From Corbicula japonica (Eukaryota > Mollusca > Bivalvia > Venerida > Cyrenidae), in the NCBI GenBank assembly GCA_038501625.1, contig JAZAYU010000009.1:11956396-12020395 (forward strand): a stretch of DNA of 64,000 nucleotides, read 5' to 3'. Below, piece after piece: positions 1-12,052 of this stretch. The position numbers and the translations under genes are program-made. The notes under the pieces were generated by a model that did no database searches, was not told the DNA's origin, and was given only the letters and a program-made list of their open reading frames with translations. The stretch's first letter is position 1; every line of letters starts with the position of its first letter.

Positions 1-887
1 ATTTGAGTATTACGATAATGAACGAAGTAATCCACCATTAGCCTATATAATAAAGATAAAAGAGTGTTTGATTTAGTGTGCCAATGTCTGATTTGTATCA
101 TTTTCTATCATGTAATTTTGTCTTTCCAGATAGATTATATCTACCTAATTGAGTCTGCATAGCTCTCATTGTTTACATTTTTGCCAGGGTGATCTGGCAA
201 GGCTAAATGAAAAAACAATATTGAAAAAAATCTTAACCTTTACTCCATATATAATTATAGGTTTTGATTGCATCATTTATCCAGATCAGCCAGCACATAT
301 ATGCCATCAGATCAGGATCTTAACTGCATAAAAGTTTGTACAGATTTTGTTTTGGTCTGGTGTTGCATTGAACAAGATGGGCAAGAAATTTTGTGCGTAA
401 GGTTGCCACCCAGGTTATATGTTGTGTAAACCACTTGAAAACCCATAGCTAGACAAAAACTCAATTGAGGTTAATAGATTTCTAAAATTGTTGCCAAATG
501 TTTGTTGCTTGTCTGTTATTCCTTTTTGTCTCAGACTGTTATGTTTTGTACATTAGATTAAGGTTACTAGGTGTCTGCTCTACCTTGAAGTCGATGTGCA
601 GTTCGCATCTTCTCTTTCCATTGGATGATTGTTTCGTTTTGTTTTTTTAACAGAGTTTTTGTATTTGAACTATTTCTTTAATAGGTTTGTAGGTATCCTG
701 TTTAAAAACGCAGTTGATATGTAGGTCATATCTTCTCATTTCAATTGAAAATTATTTGATTTGTTTAAAACTGTTTTCTGATTTCTGTTATTTACTTCCT
801 TGTGATATGAATCTTTTGGACCAACCTTTCCTTGAATTTCTGCCAGTCCATTCCAAAAAAAGTTTAGACAGACTTATCCATAAGGGA
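1..887. other. Upstream/intronic DNA with a Fold-A half copy
   Basis: No supported gene. At about 235-330 there is half a Fold-A element (TTTACTCCATA, then CAGATCAGCC and GATCAGGATCT). The remainder is AT-rich DNA with only short open frames. Confidence 0.5.
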
Positions 888-1066
888 ATATACTGTAGAT
901 CCTGATCAGCCTGCACATCCATGCCAAATGAATAGGATCTGCACTGTTCGCTCTTGATTTCTTAGGTTAGGTCTTACCAAGAAGCAACCAATTTAGATCC
1001 AGATCAGACAGCTCTACACTGTTCGGATATGTGATAAACCCATGTATATGGAGTAAACGGTTAAAG
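888..1066. repeat. Fold-A element, degenerate
   Basis: Has the GTAGATCCTGATCAG and GATCCAGATCAG blocks and ends TATATGGAGTAAACGGTTAA, typical of Fold-A. The left terminus is eroded. Confidence 0.65.
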
Positions 1067-1180
1067 GATAATAAATAAGACAGAATTTAGGAGAAATGTG
1101 AACACTGTGCAGACTGTGTAAGACCAATATAGTTATACTAAGTCGATTAGAATGTAAAGGCTAATTAAACTAAAACAAAA

Positions 1181-1289
1181 TACTGTCGAACTTTGATGGC
1201 TTGAACTCCACGGGACCGGGAGATTTGTTCAAACTGTTCAAGAGAATTGTTCGAGCCAACAGTGATCGAGCCATCAAAGTTCGACTGTA
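1181..1289. mobile_element. Tc1/mariner-like MITE
   Basis: About 109 bp with near-perfect terminal inverted repeats: left TGTCGAACTTTGATGGC, right GCCATCAAAGTTCGAC. TA dinucleotides stand at both ends, fitting TA target duplication. Confidence 0.65.
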
Positions 1290-1448
1290 GTTCAAATTAA
1301 GAAAGATCTTAATATCTATACAGTCTTAACAAAATTACAACCATGTGGGCCTTCTTTTAGAATTGTCAAACTTCATTGTCTTAATAAAGTTCTGTCTGAA
1401 ATACTGATCTTCTATTTTCAGACTGGTGTAAGGTCTAGTTGTCAATAA

Positions 1449-3471
1449 ATGGCAGCTGGCAAGCCTCGGATTGACCATGAAGAAATGCGAGTCCGAGTCG
1501 AGCAGGCGCAGCGTGAGGTACTTCCTGCCGTGGAACTGGAAAAGAAGGAAATCAAAATGAAGATTCGACTTCCTGTGCAAACAGTTCCTAGTATTATCAC
1601 AACAACAGTAGAAAATGGGAAAACAGAAGACAGAAAACCACGGGATGCTGATAGAATTGTGGGGATTACAATTGGTTTGCAGGGTGCTGAGGCAACAGTT
1701 ACGTCTGCTGATCACTCTGTGAAACCACAGGTTACACAAAATGGTGAAAAATCAGAAACGACAAAGTTATCACCGACAAAGACACCATCTTCACCAAAAT
1801 TTGGCAGTCGATTGACTGTAGAACAGTCACACTCCATCATTGAAAAAACTGAAGACTTGATGGAATTCTTCGAAGGTAAAAAGAAATCAAAACATCTAAC
1901 AAAACGTGCTTCAAGTAAAAAACCAAGAACACCTAGCCCAAGTCCTGTACGCCAAAGTATGGGACTTGACCATTTAGATAATCTTGTGCGATTGATGGAA
2001 CAATTAGGAAATCTACGAGATGAAAATTCTCGTTTAAAAAATCGCTGTGATTATCTTGAAAGTACAAAGACTCTTTTGATAGCTAAAAGCAATTTAGATG
2101 TAGATATAGATGATGATGAGCACGAACATGACATTGAAACATTTGAATCTAATTCTTTACCTCGTGTGAAAAAATCAAAGCATAAATCAATAAAATCCAG
2201 TGCTTCAGATGGAGGGGGTATACGTATTATCCGGCCTCGACTGCCAAGTGCTGAAGATGCCAAATGTATCGAACTTGACATTGGAGATTCATGTTCAGAT
2301 CCGGCCCTGAAACGTAACAAGAGCAAAATAATGAAGCGCAGCTTTTCGACGGGGTCTCTAGAAGTGCCGTCTGATATTACAGAACAGTCAGGTGAAGATG
2401 ATATGGCTGCACAGAGACTCCTAACCGATAGGTACGATGAAAAACGCTCTTCAAAAGTATCAAAGTCACCAGAAGCAAAAAGAAAATCAAAATTTTCTAA
2501 ATGGGCCAAAGTGAAAAAAGTTCTGAACAAACAACAGTTGTCTGAAAATATCAGCTCAGGAATCAAATCAATTAAAGGACTGGGTAAAGGGGCATATCTA
2601 CGTTATGGTTCAGTTTCCGGAAGGGAGTTAACTGTCCCGCATTCTGTTGCAGAAAGTAGATCAGTAGATAGTGGTGTTGGTAGTGGAGTCGATAGTGAAT
2701 ATCAAGATGTTAGAAAATCAACATCGTCTAATGAACCACCAAGCCCAACAAGATTTATTGAACGCCATATTGATGTTCCTACTCCTCAGGTAGATGATAT
2801 TGAAGGCATTTGGTTAGGTCCTCCTGAATGGATTGAAAAAGAACGTGAAAAAGAAAAGGAATTGCTAAAACAATCAGCAGCAACCGCACTAAGTGAATCT
2901 CCAAAAAGTGAACCAGGTGATATCGGTTCACCACGTTCAGTTAGTGGTTATGAGGACGATGGGGAGAAATTTTTACAAATTCCAATACCGAGGAGGCAGT
3001 CCAGTCCTCTTCTAGTAGATTCTCCTGATGAGGAGGAACTAAATGATCCGGATCTAAAGCGAACTACAAGTTACAAAGATCATGATGTAAGCAAAGAGCA
3101 CGAAGAGTCATTCCATAAAAGTGATAAAAGTGAAAAGAAACATCGAACCCCTTGGGGTAAGATGAAAAATATCATTCATACTCGTAAAGATAGTGGAAAA
3201 AGAAAAAGTCGTAAAAGTGGTAGGGAAAGTGATTCATTTGGATTTGAAGAAGTATCTGAAACAGATATGGAAGTGTACGATGAATTGAAATACATCCATG
3301 AGTATCTAGAAGGACCTGTAAGTAGATCAACACCTAAAGCATCACCAGTCGTGTTTCGACAAAAACATGAACATGGAAGCCCGAGTGTTTCTCCACCGGG
3401 TAAACAAAAAGATGAGTCACAGAAGGTTCCAAAAACTGCCACTGGAGCTGTGGATGTCTCGGCCCTTTTAG
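1449..3471 (+). CDS. Gene A coding exon 1 (N-terminal 674 residues)
   Basis: An acceptor (TTTTCAG at 1415-1421) opens an exon with a short 5' leader. The codon just before the ATG at 1449 is TAA, so this start is firm. The exon ends in phase 1 at TTTTAG/GTGAGG (donor 3472). Residues about 172-205 form a Leu-rich heptad segment (LVRLMEQLGNLRDENSRLKN). Two basic Trp motifs occur, SKWAKVKKVL near 347 and TPWGKMKNII near 565. An acidic-aromatic patch IEGIWLGPPEW lies near 450, followed by a KEREKEKELL helix. The rest is Ser/Pro-rich and probably disordered, with many SP sites. The family is not recognised. Reverse-strand open frames here are shadows. Confidence 0.92.
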
Positions 3472-3589
3472 GTGAGGTTATAAAATGGCAGTAAGCATCT
3501 TTAACCCTTTATCCCATGTGATATGGCTGTTATTCATGGGCAAACAGTGTAGATCCAAATCAGCTCTTCTCAGTCTCATCAGGATAATA

Positions 3590-3664
3590 TATCATCCCCT
3601 TAGTGCAATAACGGTATAAGTACCACTGAAATATGAAGGAGATATACCGTTATTGCACTAAGAT
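3590..3664. repeat. Fold-C palindrome
   Basis: CCTTAGTGCAATAACGG on the left is mirrored by CCGTTATTGCACTAAG on the right, with a short AT loop. It sits inside a Fold-A copy. Confidence 0.75.
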
Positions 3665-3707
3665 GACAATATACACTGTTCACTTTTAGATTTATTAGAT
3701 TATATCA

Positions 3708-3808
3708 TATACCCTATGAATTCAAAGCATTCTGATTGGTCGAGAGCTCCGTACTCGCGAGTCTGAAAAAAGTGATAACTACCCCGGGAATTAATAACTA
3801 CCTTTGCT

Positions 3809-3863
<55 letters not shown>

Positions 3864-3893
3864 GAATGCTTTAAATTCATAGGGTGTATAATA
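3708..3893. mobile_element. Inverted-repeat element with internal (TCA)n
   Basis: Left end ATACCCTATGAATTC, right end AAATTCATAGGGTGTAT; inner arms CAAAGCATTCTGAT and ATCAGAATGCTTT. The microsatellite lies just inside the right arm. AT-rich flanks suggest an AT-type target. Confidence 0.65.
3809..3862. repeat. (TCA)n microsatellite
   Basis: About 18 uninterrupted CAT/TCA triplets inside the inverted-repeat element. Confidence 0.95.
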
Positions 3894-4138
3894 TCTGACC
3901 AATTAGTAGATACAGATCAGATGGTACTGATATGCTGACTGATCTAGATCTACACTGGTCACATGATTAAACTTGTATATATGGAGTAAAGGGTTTTGTT
4001 GGATGACTAACACTTACTAGATGTGACTTCTGTTTGCTAACAGACCTTCATTTGCAGTTGCTTGCCCTTGGACTTATGATAAATTCCTTACTATCTATAG
4101 GGAAAATGACTTATAATTGATCATGTTTTTGCAGTATT

Positions 4139-6427
4139 ACAGTACTGAAAATCAAGAAATTGACATTTTTTGCGTTTCCACTCTGTTTCATTTCCATTTC
4201 AATTGGCAAAGTTTTCCGCTGCGCTTCCATTCCGTTTCCGTTCCGTTTCCATTTCGATTAAAATGCTTTCAACGCTGCATTTCGAGCGTTTTTTCGTTTC
4301 AAGCGTTTCTTCCATTTCTAGCGTTTACAGCGTTCCATTTCCGCTTCCGTGCATTTTTACCGTTTCCACGGTTTAATATTTTCGTTCAACAAATTTCAGT
4401 TGTAAATGTCAAAGCATGGATTTCTATCAAATGGAATGAAATAAGGCGAGAAACTTCGTTGCAAAATTGACATTACCATGTTTGCATCAAGACTATGCCG
4501 TGAAGGCAATCCGATCCGGCGAAGGAAAACAATGAGAACGTTTCCATGTAAATGTGGCAAATTAAATGCTTGTGGGACAGATTAGATATGATACATTTAT
4601 AAAAACTATAAAGCCCTTAGTAGGATTCTTTTGAATTCTCTAATAGCGGTATTCATTCGTTCTTGCTAATGATTAAGTTGTTTCTTAAAGAAGAGTCAAA
4701 ATAAGAATGTCATAATGTACATGAAAATTCCCTAAAATTTCGATAATTTATCTGCCTCAGGCAAATATTGCCATGACAAAACATTCTAGTTTGTTTAGAA
4801 ACTGAAACTTTAGAAACAAATATTTTATACAATTATGCTCATGTAAATTCAGTGTTGCAATACTACAAAGTGACTAAGCTTTCTAGAGTTACGTTGGATA
4901 TTTGTTCAGTATAAACAGAAAAAATAATCGTACAATGTCCACGGGAGGTAAGCTGTTCTTGACTAATGGGAAAGTGCCTACTGTTGATAATTCAAAGGGA
5001 GATCACTTTTTCCAAACTTGCTATTGCTGAATAATTATATATAAACGAAACGCAACTTGTTATAAATATTGGACCAGACATCGTATAAAATGTTGTATTT
5101 TGCGTGTGCGGAACACTAATTTGGAAACTAAAAATAAACAACATAACAACTATCAACTGGCCAAAGATCACCGCCAGTGTAATCTAATGTAAAAGATCGT
5201 ACATAATTTTTAATTATTGATGATTGAAAGCCTTTTCAGTGCAGAAAGGATTGGACAAAATCTAAATTTGAAACGTTCAGTTTCAAAACAGGAGTTTTAA
5301 ATTGTTGTGTTATTTGTTAAATAATTGAATGTTTAAAGCAATATTTTCTATCTGTGACCGAGAAATGCATAATTCTGATCGCAAGAATCATGTTATTCAT
5401 ACGAATCGTTCCTAGACAAAAACTAAAAAAGAACACAAATACCACCCACGACGAAAACTTTTAACATGCTTCGCACAAGAAGCGGGCATCTCGTGCAAAT
5501 CATGTCTTTTTAATTGCACACGTCTGACGTATTCTCAACGTTTCATTGTACGTCATACGTATTTTACGTCGTATTATGATGTATTCGGCGAGCAAACAAC
5601 GTGTATTTCGAACAAATCACGTGGTTTTTACCGCCCTATATTCAGACATCTGATATCATTGTCGGCATTTGATTGTAGGTCATATTTAATGACGAATGTT
5701 AATTTCCTGAAAACATTATTTTCCAAAGGGTAGTTGATGCTGTTTCCTATGAGTAAAATAAACCATTGCAACATGTTATTTCGTTTTTCATTTCTGAATT
5801 CCCGACGCAAGAAACATTTGCAATAATGTTGCGTTGTCCGTACTTTTTGCTAGATCTATTCAATATCGCGTTTTAAGCTATAAAACACATCTTCAAATTA
5901 TCAGAGATCAAAAAACATGCACGCATAAACATAGGTTCAAGAGAAAAATATATTGCCCGAGGTCCTTATGCATATACATGAAGCGAAATGTCTAATCTTT
6001 CGATAAAAATGTTACAATTGCTCGATCAGCGCTGATTATGGTAAATATTTAGACTGATCATTACTTGAAACAAGTGTCCCACGAAGCGACATTTCGACAA
6101 CTATTATTTTCGTTAAAATTCATTTTGTACAAAAAAACGGTTAGAATGTTACTATAAATAATCGGGTGACCTAGAAACGGTAAAAACGCTACTATAAATA
6201 AGCGGGCCGTTTCTAGCATTCCGATTATTCCATTTCTAGCGTTCCCAGCGCTCTGATTATAGCATTTCTACCGTTTCAAGCGTTCCAAGCGTTTTTAGCG
6301 CTCTGTTATGTTTCCGTTTCGATAGCGTTCCGTTTCCATTGCGTTTCCGTTTCAACATAGAGTGAAAAGCATTTCATTTCCATTTCCACTCCGTTTCGTT
6401 TGTCAATTTCGTGATTTTCAGTACTGT
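4139..6427. mobile_element. 2.3-kb putative DNA transposon with pyrimidine-asymmetric ends
   Basis: The termini are inverted: left ACAGTACTGAAAATCA then GAAATTGACA, right TGTCAATTTC then GATTTTCAGTACTGT. Just inside each end is an array of short GTTTCC / GCGTTCC units, pyrimidine-rich on the plus strand at both ends, so the subterminal arrays are direct, not inverted. The interior is AT-rich with no coding potential seen. No clear target duplication was found. Confidence 0.55.
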
Positions 6428-6429
6428 AT

Positions 6430-6740
6430 CTCCACAAAACTTTAGGATATCTGATGCCAGATATCACAGAACTTTTATAGAGATAACTTACATTTGTAGG
6501 ATAACTGACACCAGATATCACTGAACTCCAAAAATAACTGACATCTGTAGGATAACTGACACCAGATATCACTGAACTTCTATGATAACTGACATTTATA
6601 GGATAACTGACACCAGATATCACTGAACTTCTATGATAACTGACATTTGTAGGATAACTGACACCAGATATCACTGAACTTCTACAGAGATAACTGACAT
6701 CTGTAGGATAACTGACATATGTAGGATATCTGAAGCCTGA
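6430..6740. repeat. 51-bp minisatellite
   Basis: About five to six copies of a 51-54 bp unit that contains GGATAACTGACACCAGATAT and CACTGAACTTC. A diffuse, degenerate continuation of the GATAACTGAC motif runs to about 7,225. The long minus-strand open frame here is only this repeat. Confidence 0.85.
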
Positions 6741-7228
6741 CACATATTATAGGCACAAATTAATATTCACTGATTATGTTATGGTAGCTCTGAATTCTGT
6801 AAGGTAACTGAAACACATTTTCACCTGGCCTCTTTAAGATGTCTGGCTAGCCTTTTATAAGCTGATGATTGACACAAAATAGTTCTGGTATTTGAAGTCT
6901 GTTTTACACATTAGGTGAGAAATTAGTAGGATAACTACTTCGATCATTCTTTTATCTGTATATGTGTTCTATAAGCTCTAGAATCCATAGTACAACTGAC
7001 TTCTGTTAGCTCTGCTATCTGTTGGATACTGACTTTTAGTTTTCATATCTGTAGGATAACTGAGATATGCGCACTGGTATCTTTTAGACTATTGATTTAT
7101 CAGCAGAGATGCGTGTATGATATCTGAGTCTTCAATAAGCTCTAGCCCCTATATGGAGGATAACTCTATGATAATTGGTACTTGTAGGATATCTGACTCT
7201 GCTAGCATTTAGTGTCTGTTAACTGACT

Positions 7229-7468
7229 TAATCCTTTCCTCCATAGATATACCTTTATTGAGTGGGCAAACAGTGTAGATCCAGATCAGGTGGCACATCT
7301 GTGCCATCTGATCAGGATCTGCATTCTTCACTTTTTGATTCGTTAGTTATTTCTGACCAAAATGCGACCAGTGGAGATCCTGATCAGATGGCATGGATGT
7401 ACCAGCTGATCTGGATTTACACTGGTCGCACATACGTTAAAATGCGTATATATGGAGGAAAGGGTTAT
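7229..7468. repeat. Fold-A element
   Basis: Nearly full: TTAATCCTTTCCTCCATA at left, TATATGGAGGAAAGGGTTA at right, with two internal hairpins carrying GTAGATCCAGATCAG and GGATCTGCA. Confidence 0.85.
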
Positions 7469-7904
7469 ATATTGAGGTATCTTGAAGATAATATTGACTT
7501 CAGTAACTTCTGGTATAAGTAGTACAACTGGAATACCAGCAAGGCATCTAAATAATAACTGACCTCTGTTCACTTTAGCTCTGGCATTGGAATAACTGAC
7601 TCCTGTCAGCTCATGTATGTGCTGGAAAACTAACTTCTCCTTGCTCTTGGATATCAGACTTATATCAGCACTGGCATCTACCAAAAAACTCTCACCATTC
7701 ACACTGATATAAACATTATGTAGGAAAACCACCTGCATCTGTAGGACAGCTAACTTCTAGCCCTATAATATTTGGGTTCAATAATTTTCTTCAAGTTCAA
7801 CAGACACCAATATTATTATTACTCAATTTTATACAATTTAGACTTTTCAATGGTTACTGACACTACTGGCACTGGAAGGACAACTGAAACCTAAGCACCA
7901 GGCC

Positions 7905-8045
7905 CCAATGTTATAAAACTGAGATTTGAAACCAGTCTCAAATTTCAAACATCTGATTGGCTGAAATGGTGACCAGTCACCATTTCAGCCAATCAGATGC
8001 TTAATATTTGAGACTGGTTTCCATGCTCAGTTTATAACATTTGGC
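7905..8045. repeat. Fold-B palindrome
   Basis: Arms TTATAAAACTGAG and CTCAGTTTATAAC surround the centre AAATGGTGACCAGTCACCATTT. It can fold into one long hairpin. Confidence 0.85.
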
Positions 8046-9189
8046 ACAGATTCTGTCACAATAAATGAGTTAGCTCTGATCTTATAGATTGCAATCTGAT
8101 TTGAAGGGTAACTGGCGCTGTAGCTTAATTGCATCAGCATCATAATGGTAGCTGACACTCGGCAGTTTAAAGAAAATAGTAACATTGGTAGAAATCGTGG
8201 TCTGATGCAAGGTTTTCAAAAAGGGGTTCATTTGGGGTAGTTATATGATAATTTCCAAATTTCTGGCCAAATTATTCCCTTAAAAACTAATATTGCTGCC
8301 CAAAAAGGAGGTTTGAGAGACCCCCACTAAACTCTGTCTGAATGCCCCACTGGATTTGTTCCATTGTAATGATCAAATGGAGATTTATATTTAAGGCAAA
8401 AGATAGTTTGAATATTGTAGTAAGGACCACCCTTGTTTTTTTTTGTTTTCTATAATTTTAATGGCGTTGTACAATAACAGGAATTTCATTGCTCATTTCA
8501 CATAAGAGATATCCTGGAATTTTGAGTTGTGTTACACTTGGCTTGTTGGTTCCCATGGTAACAGAATAGTTGTTGATACCTGTATTCTCTCAGCTGATGG
8601 AGAAATATATATCTGTTAATACCCTTTACCTGGAAAATGTATGTAATGAGCTAGTCCTCACTTAAATCTGGGTTATTCCATTAACCTACCACATTGAATG
8701 TCAAAGAACAAAAAATGTAGACCCTGATCACATGGCAGGAATGTTTTAAAGCTGATCTTGATCTACACTGGATACCAATCCTAAGCTAATCAGTCCCACC
8801 CTCAACTCCCAGCTAGATACTATTCATGAATTGTTTATCTCTTGTAATATCTTCTTACATACACAAAATAGTAAGGCCAAAACTATGTTTGTGTGTTTCA
8901 TGTAGTATGTATGAAAACAGGATAGGTAGGCTTAATTTTTTGTTCTTTTTGCTTCTGTAATGATTGCTTAGTGATGTGATTCTGCTGAAGACTGTGCTAG
9001 AAAACATGAGGAATGACATAAGAACATGTATTGAATATTCTCAGTTTAATTACCCCTTTACTATATAGATACAATTATATCCCATGTGTGGCCATTGATA
9101 TCCAGATCAGCTCAGGATCTTTACTGTTGCTTCTTGGACACTCAAAAATGAGAAATCTAAATGCAGAGTAAATCAGACTTACTAGCCAT
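8046..9189. other. Intron 1 DNA without recognised content
   Basis: Unique-looking AT-rich DNA; a Fold-A remnant (GTAGACCCTGATCAC ... GATCTACACTGG) lies at about 8,715-8,775. No exon is supported. Confidence 0.5.
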
Positions 9190-10495
9190 TGGTTAAAGTC
9201 AAGTTCTCTAGCCATTGATTCCACTTGCCAATGGTTCCAGTCAATTCACTAGCAATTGGTTCCAGTTAGACTCACTAGCCATTTGTTTCAGTTAAGAATT
9301 TGTCATTGGTCTTGTTCAGGCTTAATAGCAATTGATTCCAATCAATTTTACTAGCCATTGATTCCAGTAAAAAAAACACTAGCCATTGATTCCAGTCCAA
9401 CACACTAGCTAGTGATAGGTTCCACTCAGGCTCATTAGCCATTGGTTTCAGTTCAGACTCACTAGCCATCCAATCCAGTCAGACTCACTTGCCATTGGTT
9501 CAAGTCATACACACTAGCCATTGATTTAGACTTAAAAGCAATTTGTTCCAGTCAGACACATTAGCCATTGGCTCCAGTCAGGCACAGTAGCCATTGAGTC
9601 CAGTCAGACACACTAGCCATTAGTTTCAGTCAGACTCACTAGCCATTGGTTCCAGTCAGATTCACTAGTCATTGATTCCAGTCAGACTCAATAGACATTG
9701 GTTCCCGTCAGACTCGCTACCCATTGGTTCCAGGCCGACTCACTTGCCACTTGTTCCAGTCAGACTCACTACCCATTGGTTTCAGTCAGACTTACTACCC
9801 ATTGGTGCCAGGCAGACTCACTACCCAGTGGCTCCAGTCAGACCCTGTGGCCATTGGTTGTAGTTGGACTCACTACCCATTGGTTCCAGGCAGACTCACT
9901 ACCCATTAATTCCAGGAAGACTCACAAGCTACTTGTTCCAGTCAGACTCACCACCCATTGGTTCCAGGCAGACTCACAAGCCACTTGTTCCAGTCAGACT
10001 CACAAGCCACTTGTTCCAGTCAGACTCACCACCCATTGGTTCCAGGCAGACTCACTACCCATTGGTTCCAGGCAGACTCACCACCCATTGGTTCCAGGCA
10101 GACTCACTACCCATTTGTTCCAGGCAGACTCACTACCCATTGGTTCCAGGCAGACTCACTACCCATTGGTTCCAGGCAGACTCACTACCCATTGGTTCCA
10201 GTCAGACTCACAAGCCACTTGTTCCTGTCAGACTCACTACCCATTGGTTCCAGGCAGACTCGCTACCCATTGGTTCCAGGCAGACTCACAAGCCACTTGT
10301 TCCAGTCAGACTCACCACCCATTGGTTCCAGGCAGACTCACCACCCATTGGTTCTAGTTAAACTCACAAGCCACTTGTTCCAGTCAGCCTTACTACCCAT
10401 TGGTTCCAGGCAGAATCACTACCCATTGGTTCTAGTCAGACTCACAAGCCACTTGTTCCAGTCAGCTTTACTAGCCATTGGTTCCAGTCTGACTT
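9190..10495. repeat. 26-bp minisatellite, about 50 copies
   Basis: The unit is close to CTAGCCATTGGTTCCAGTCAGACT. To the right it resolves into two alternating variants (CTACCCATTGGTTCCAGGC and CAAGCCACTTGTTCCAGTC), a higher-order arrangement. Copies at the left edge are most diverged. Because 26 is not a multiple of 3 and the unit lacks stops, all three plus frames are open; these are not genes. Confidence 0.95.
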
Positions 10496-10631
10496 AATTC
10501 TGAGAAAATTTTTACCACAGGGTGCTTGGAGCCACTGGGAAAGAAGGATGATGGACAGCCTGCTGAAATACCACACTTTTACATAAGATTAAACAACAAA
10601 TCAATAAATAACCACATGGCCAAAAAAGTTG

Positions 10632-10920
10632 GGGGCGTCCGTGGCCGAGTGGTTAAGGTTACAGACTGAGAATCACTTGCCCTTCACCGCTGTGAGTTCG
10701 CGACCTACCAGGGTCAAGATCTTTCATGTGAGGAAGCTTGCCAGCTAGCTTGCTGATCGTCGGTGGTTCTACCCAGGTGCCCGGTCGGGCCTGAAAATTG
10801 TCCGGAGGGGAACCTGGGGTCTTCCTCCACCATGTAAAAGCTGGTATGCCAAATGGGCCTAAGAAGCAAAAAGCTTAGCATCTGTTGATGTTCTGGCCTC
10901 TAATAATAACTTGGACTTAA
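10632..10920 (+). mobile_element. tRNA-headed SINE, MetaSINE-like
   Basis: The head looks like a tRNA-Ser/Leu type gene: A box TGGCCGAGTGGTTAAGG, B box GAGTTCGCGACC, an RNA polymerase III promoter. It is followed by a core with GTCGGTGGTTCTACCCAGG, then GGGGTCTTCCTCCACCAT and TAAAAGCTGG. From memory this middle resembles the MetaSINE core found in bivalves. The tail is AT-rich (AATAATAAC). The head is not a functional tRNA gene. Confidence 0.8.
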
Positions 10921-11747
10921 CTAGATTTAATCTAGATTACCTTGAACAGTGTCAACACAACTAGATATTTAAGTATGTGGGAGTTGCCACTGGAATTCTA
11001 ACAACATTAATTTAAGCACACAAATTCTGCTTTTTCCACTAAAGCTTGTTCAAGGGAAGTAACAGCTTTAATACAATGTGAATTTAGTAGAAGAGTATAG
11101 TCCCTTAGCTGGACAGTTATTGTATCATGATCTTACCTAATACTCGAATCTTCAAACTTGATACTGAGCAAACAAAGTTTTAATTGAATCTTAGTGGTAA
11201 TTAGAATTTGTTGCTTTCCTTTTCACCTATCATGGGAATTGCATGGCGGATTTTGAAATTATCCTGTGTGGAAGAGATTGAGAGGGGCTGAACTCTGTAG
11301 CTGAGGAGTATTGCACTGCTCATTAAATACTAAACACACATCAGGTGTCCTATTCTGCTTACATTAAAATCATAAACCTTTAGAATCAGAATCAGAACCC
11401 AGATGTAATGGTTAACATAGTATTTGCCACTTATAATCCAAAACAGGAGTGGTGTGTTAGTTGCAGAGCAATAACTCCTTGACTAAGATCTAGGCAGTGT
11501 TCAATCCCTTGAGCAATTCCTTGACTCACATCCGGTCAAATTCCTATTCCCCAGAGTAACTCCTTGACTTGAATACAACAACTAGGTCCCATTCCCAGGA
11601 ATAAATTCTTGACAATTAGTTCCAGCCAGTTTCCTGATCAACACCGTGGATTTTGATGAATTTTGTGTTGCCTATGACAGCAGGTAGACACAGGGATCCT
11701 ATAGTCCGGCAGCATCAACTAGGGGACGTCATCGTTGTCCTGTAGTC
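10921..11747. other. Intron 1 DNA, weak degenerate repeats
   Basis: At about 11,470-11,640 there is a loose repeat of AACTCCTTGACT-type units. Otherwise nothing is recognised. Confidence 0.4.
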
Positions 11748-11968
11748 CCCCAACTTTAACATGAATCTAAATGTTGTCTAGTACTTTTAAAGTACTTGTC
11801 CTATTCCCTTAATAATTGGGTTATATAATCACTATGAACAAAACTTAATGTTGCCAATATCTTGTTGTCTCTCTATCAAGGAGATGTTATATTACAAATA
11901 TTTAGTTAATAGGACAAGTACTTCAAAGATATTGGCAACATTAATTAAGTTTCATGTTAAAGTTGCAT
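11748..11968. repeat. Imperfect foldback element
   Basis: Paired arms: CAACTTTAACATGAA with TTCATGTTAAAGTTG, AAGTACTTGTCCTATT with AATAGGACAAGTACTT, and AATGTTGCCAATATC with GATATTGGCAACATT. Confidence 0.75.
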
Positions 11969-12052
11969 TTGAAAGGGGCATAACTAAAAAATAGTGAAAC
12001 AAGAGTTACCATCCTTATTGTCATCGGCAGCTAACTGCTGTTTCACTATTTT

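Larger units (their letters stand above)
3503..3997. repeat. Fold-A element split by two nested insertions
   Basis: Left part 3503-3589 (AACCCTTTATCCCAT ... GTAGATCC), middle 3665-3707, right part 3894-3997 ending GTATATATGGAGTAAAGGGTT. The gaps hold a Fold-C palindrome (3590-3664) and a second inverted-repeat element (3708-3893). Confidence 0.65.

Noticed and set aside
2051..2566. Minus-strand frame of 171 codons inside gene A exon 1
   Set aside because: Antisense shadow of a Ser/Glu-rich coding exon.
6306..6743. Minus-strand frame of 145 codons
   Set aside because: It is the 51-bp minisatellite plus the right end of the 4139-6427 element.
9698..10497. Overlapping plus-strand open frames of 165-219 codons
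   Set aside because: All are the 26-bp minisatellite read in different frames; no start context, splice site or domain.
10632..10720. A tRNA gene
   Set aside because: A and B boxes are present but the arms do not form a proper tRNA and the sequence runs on into a SINE core.
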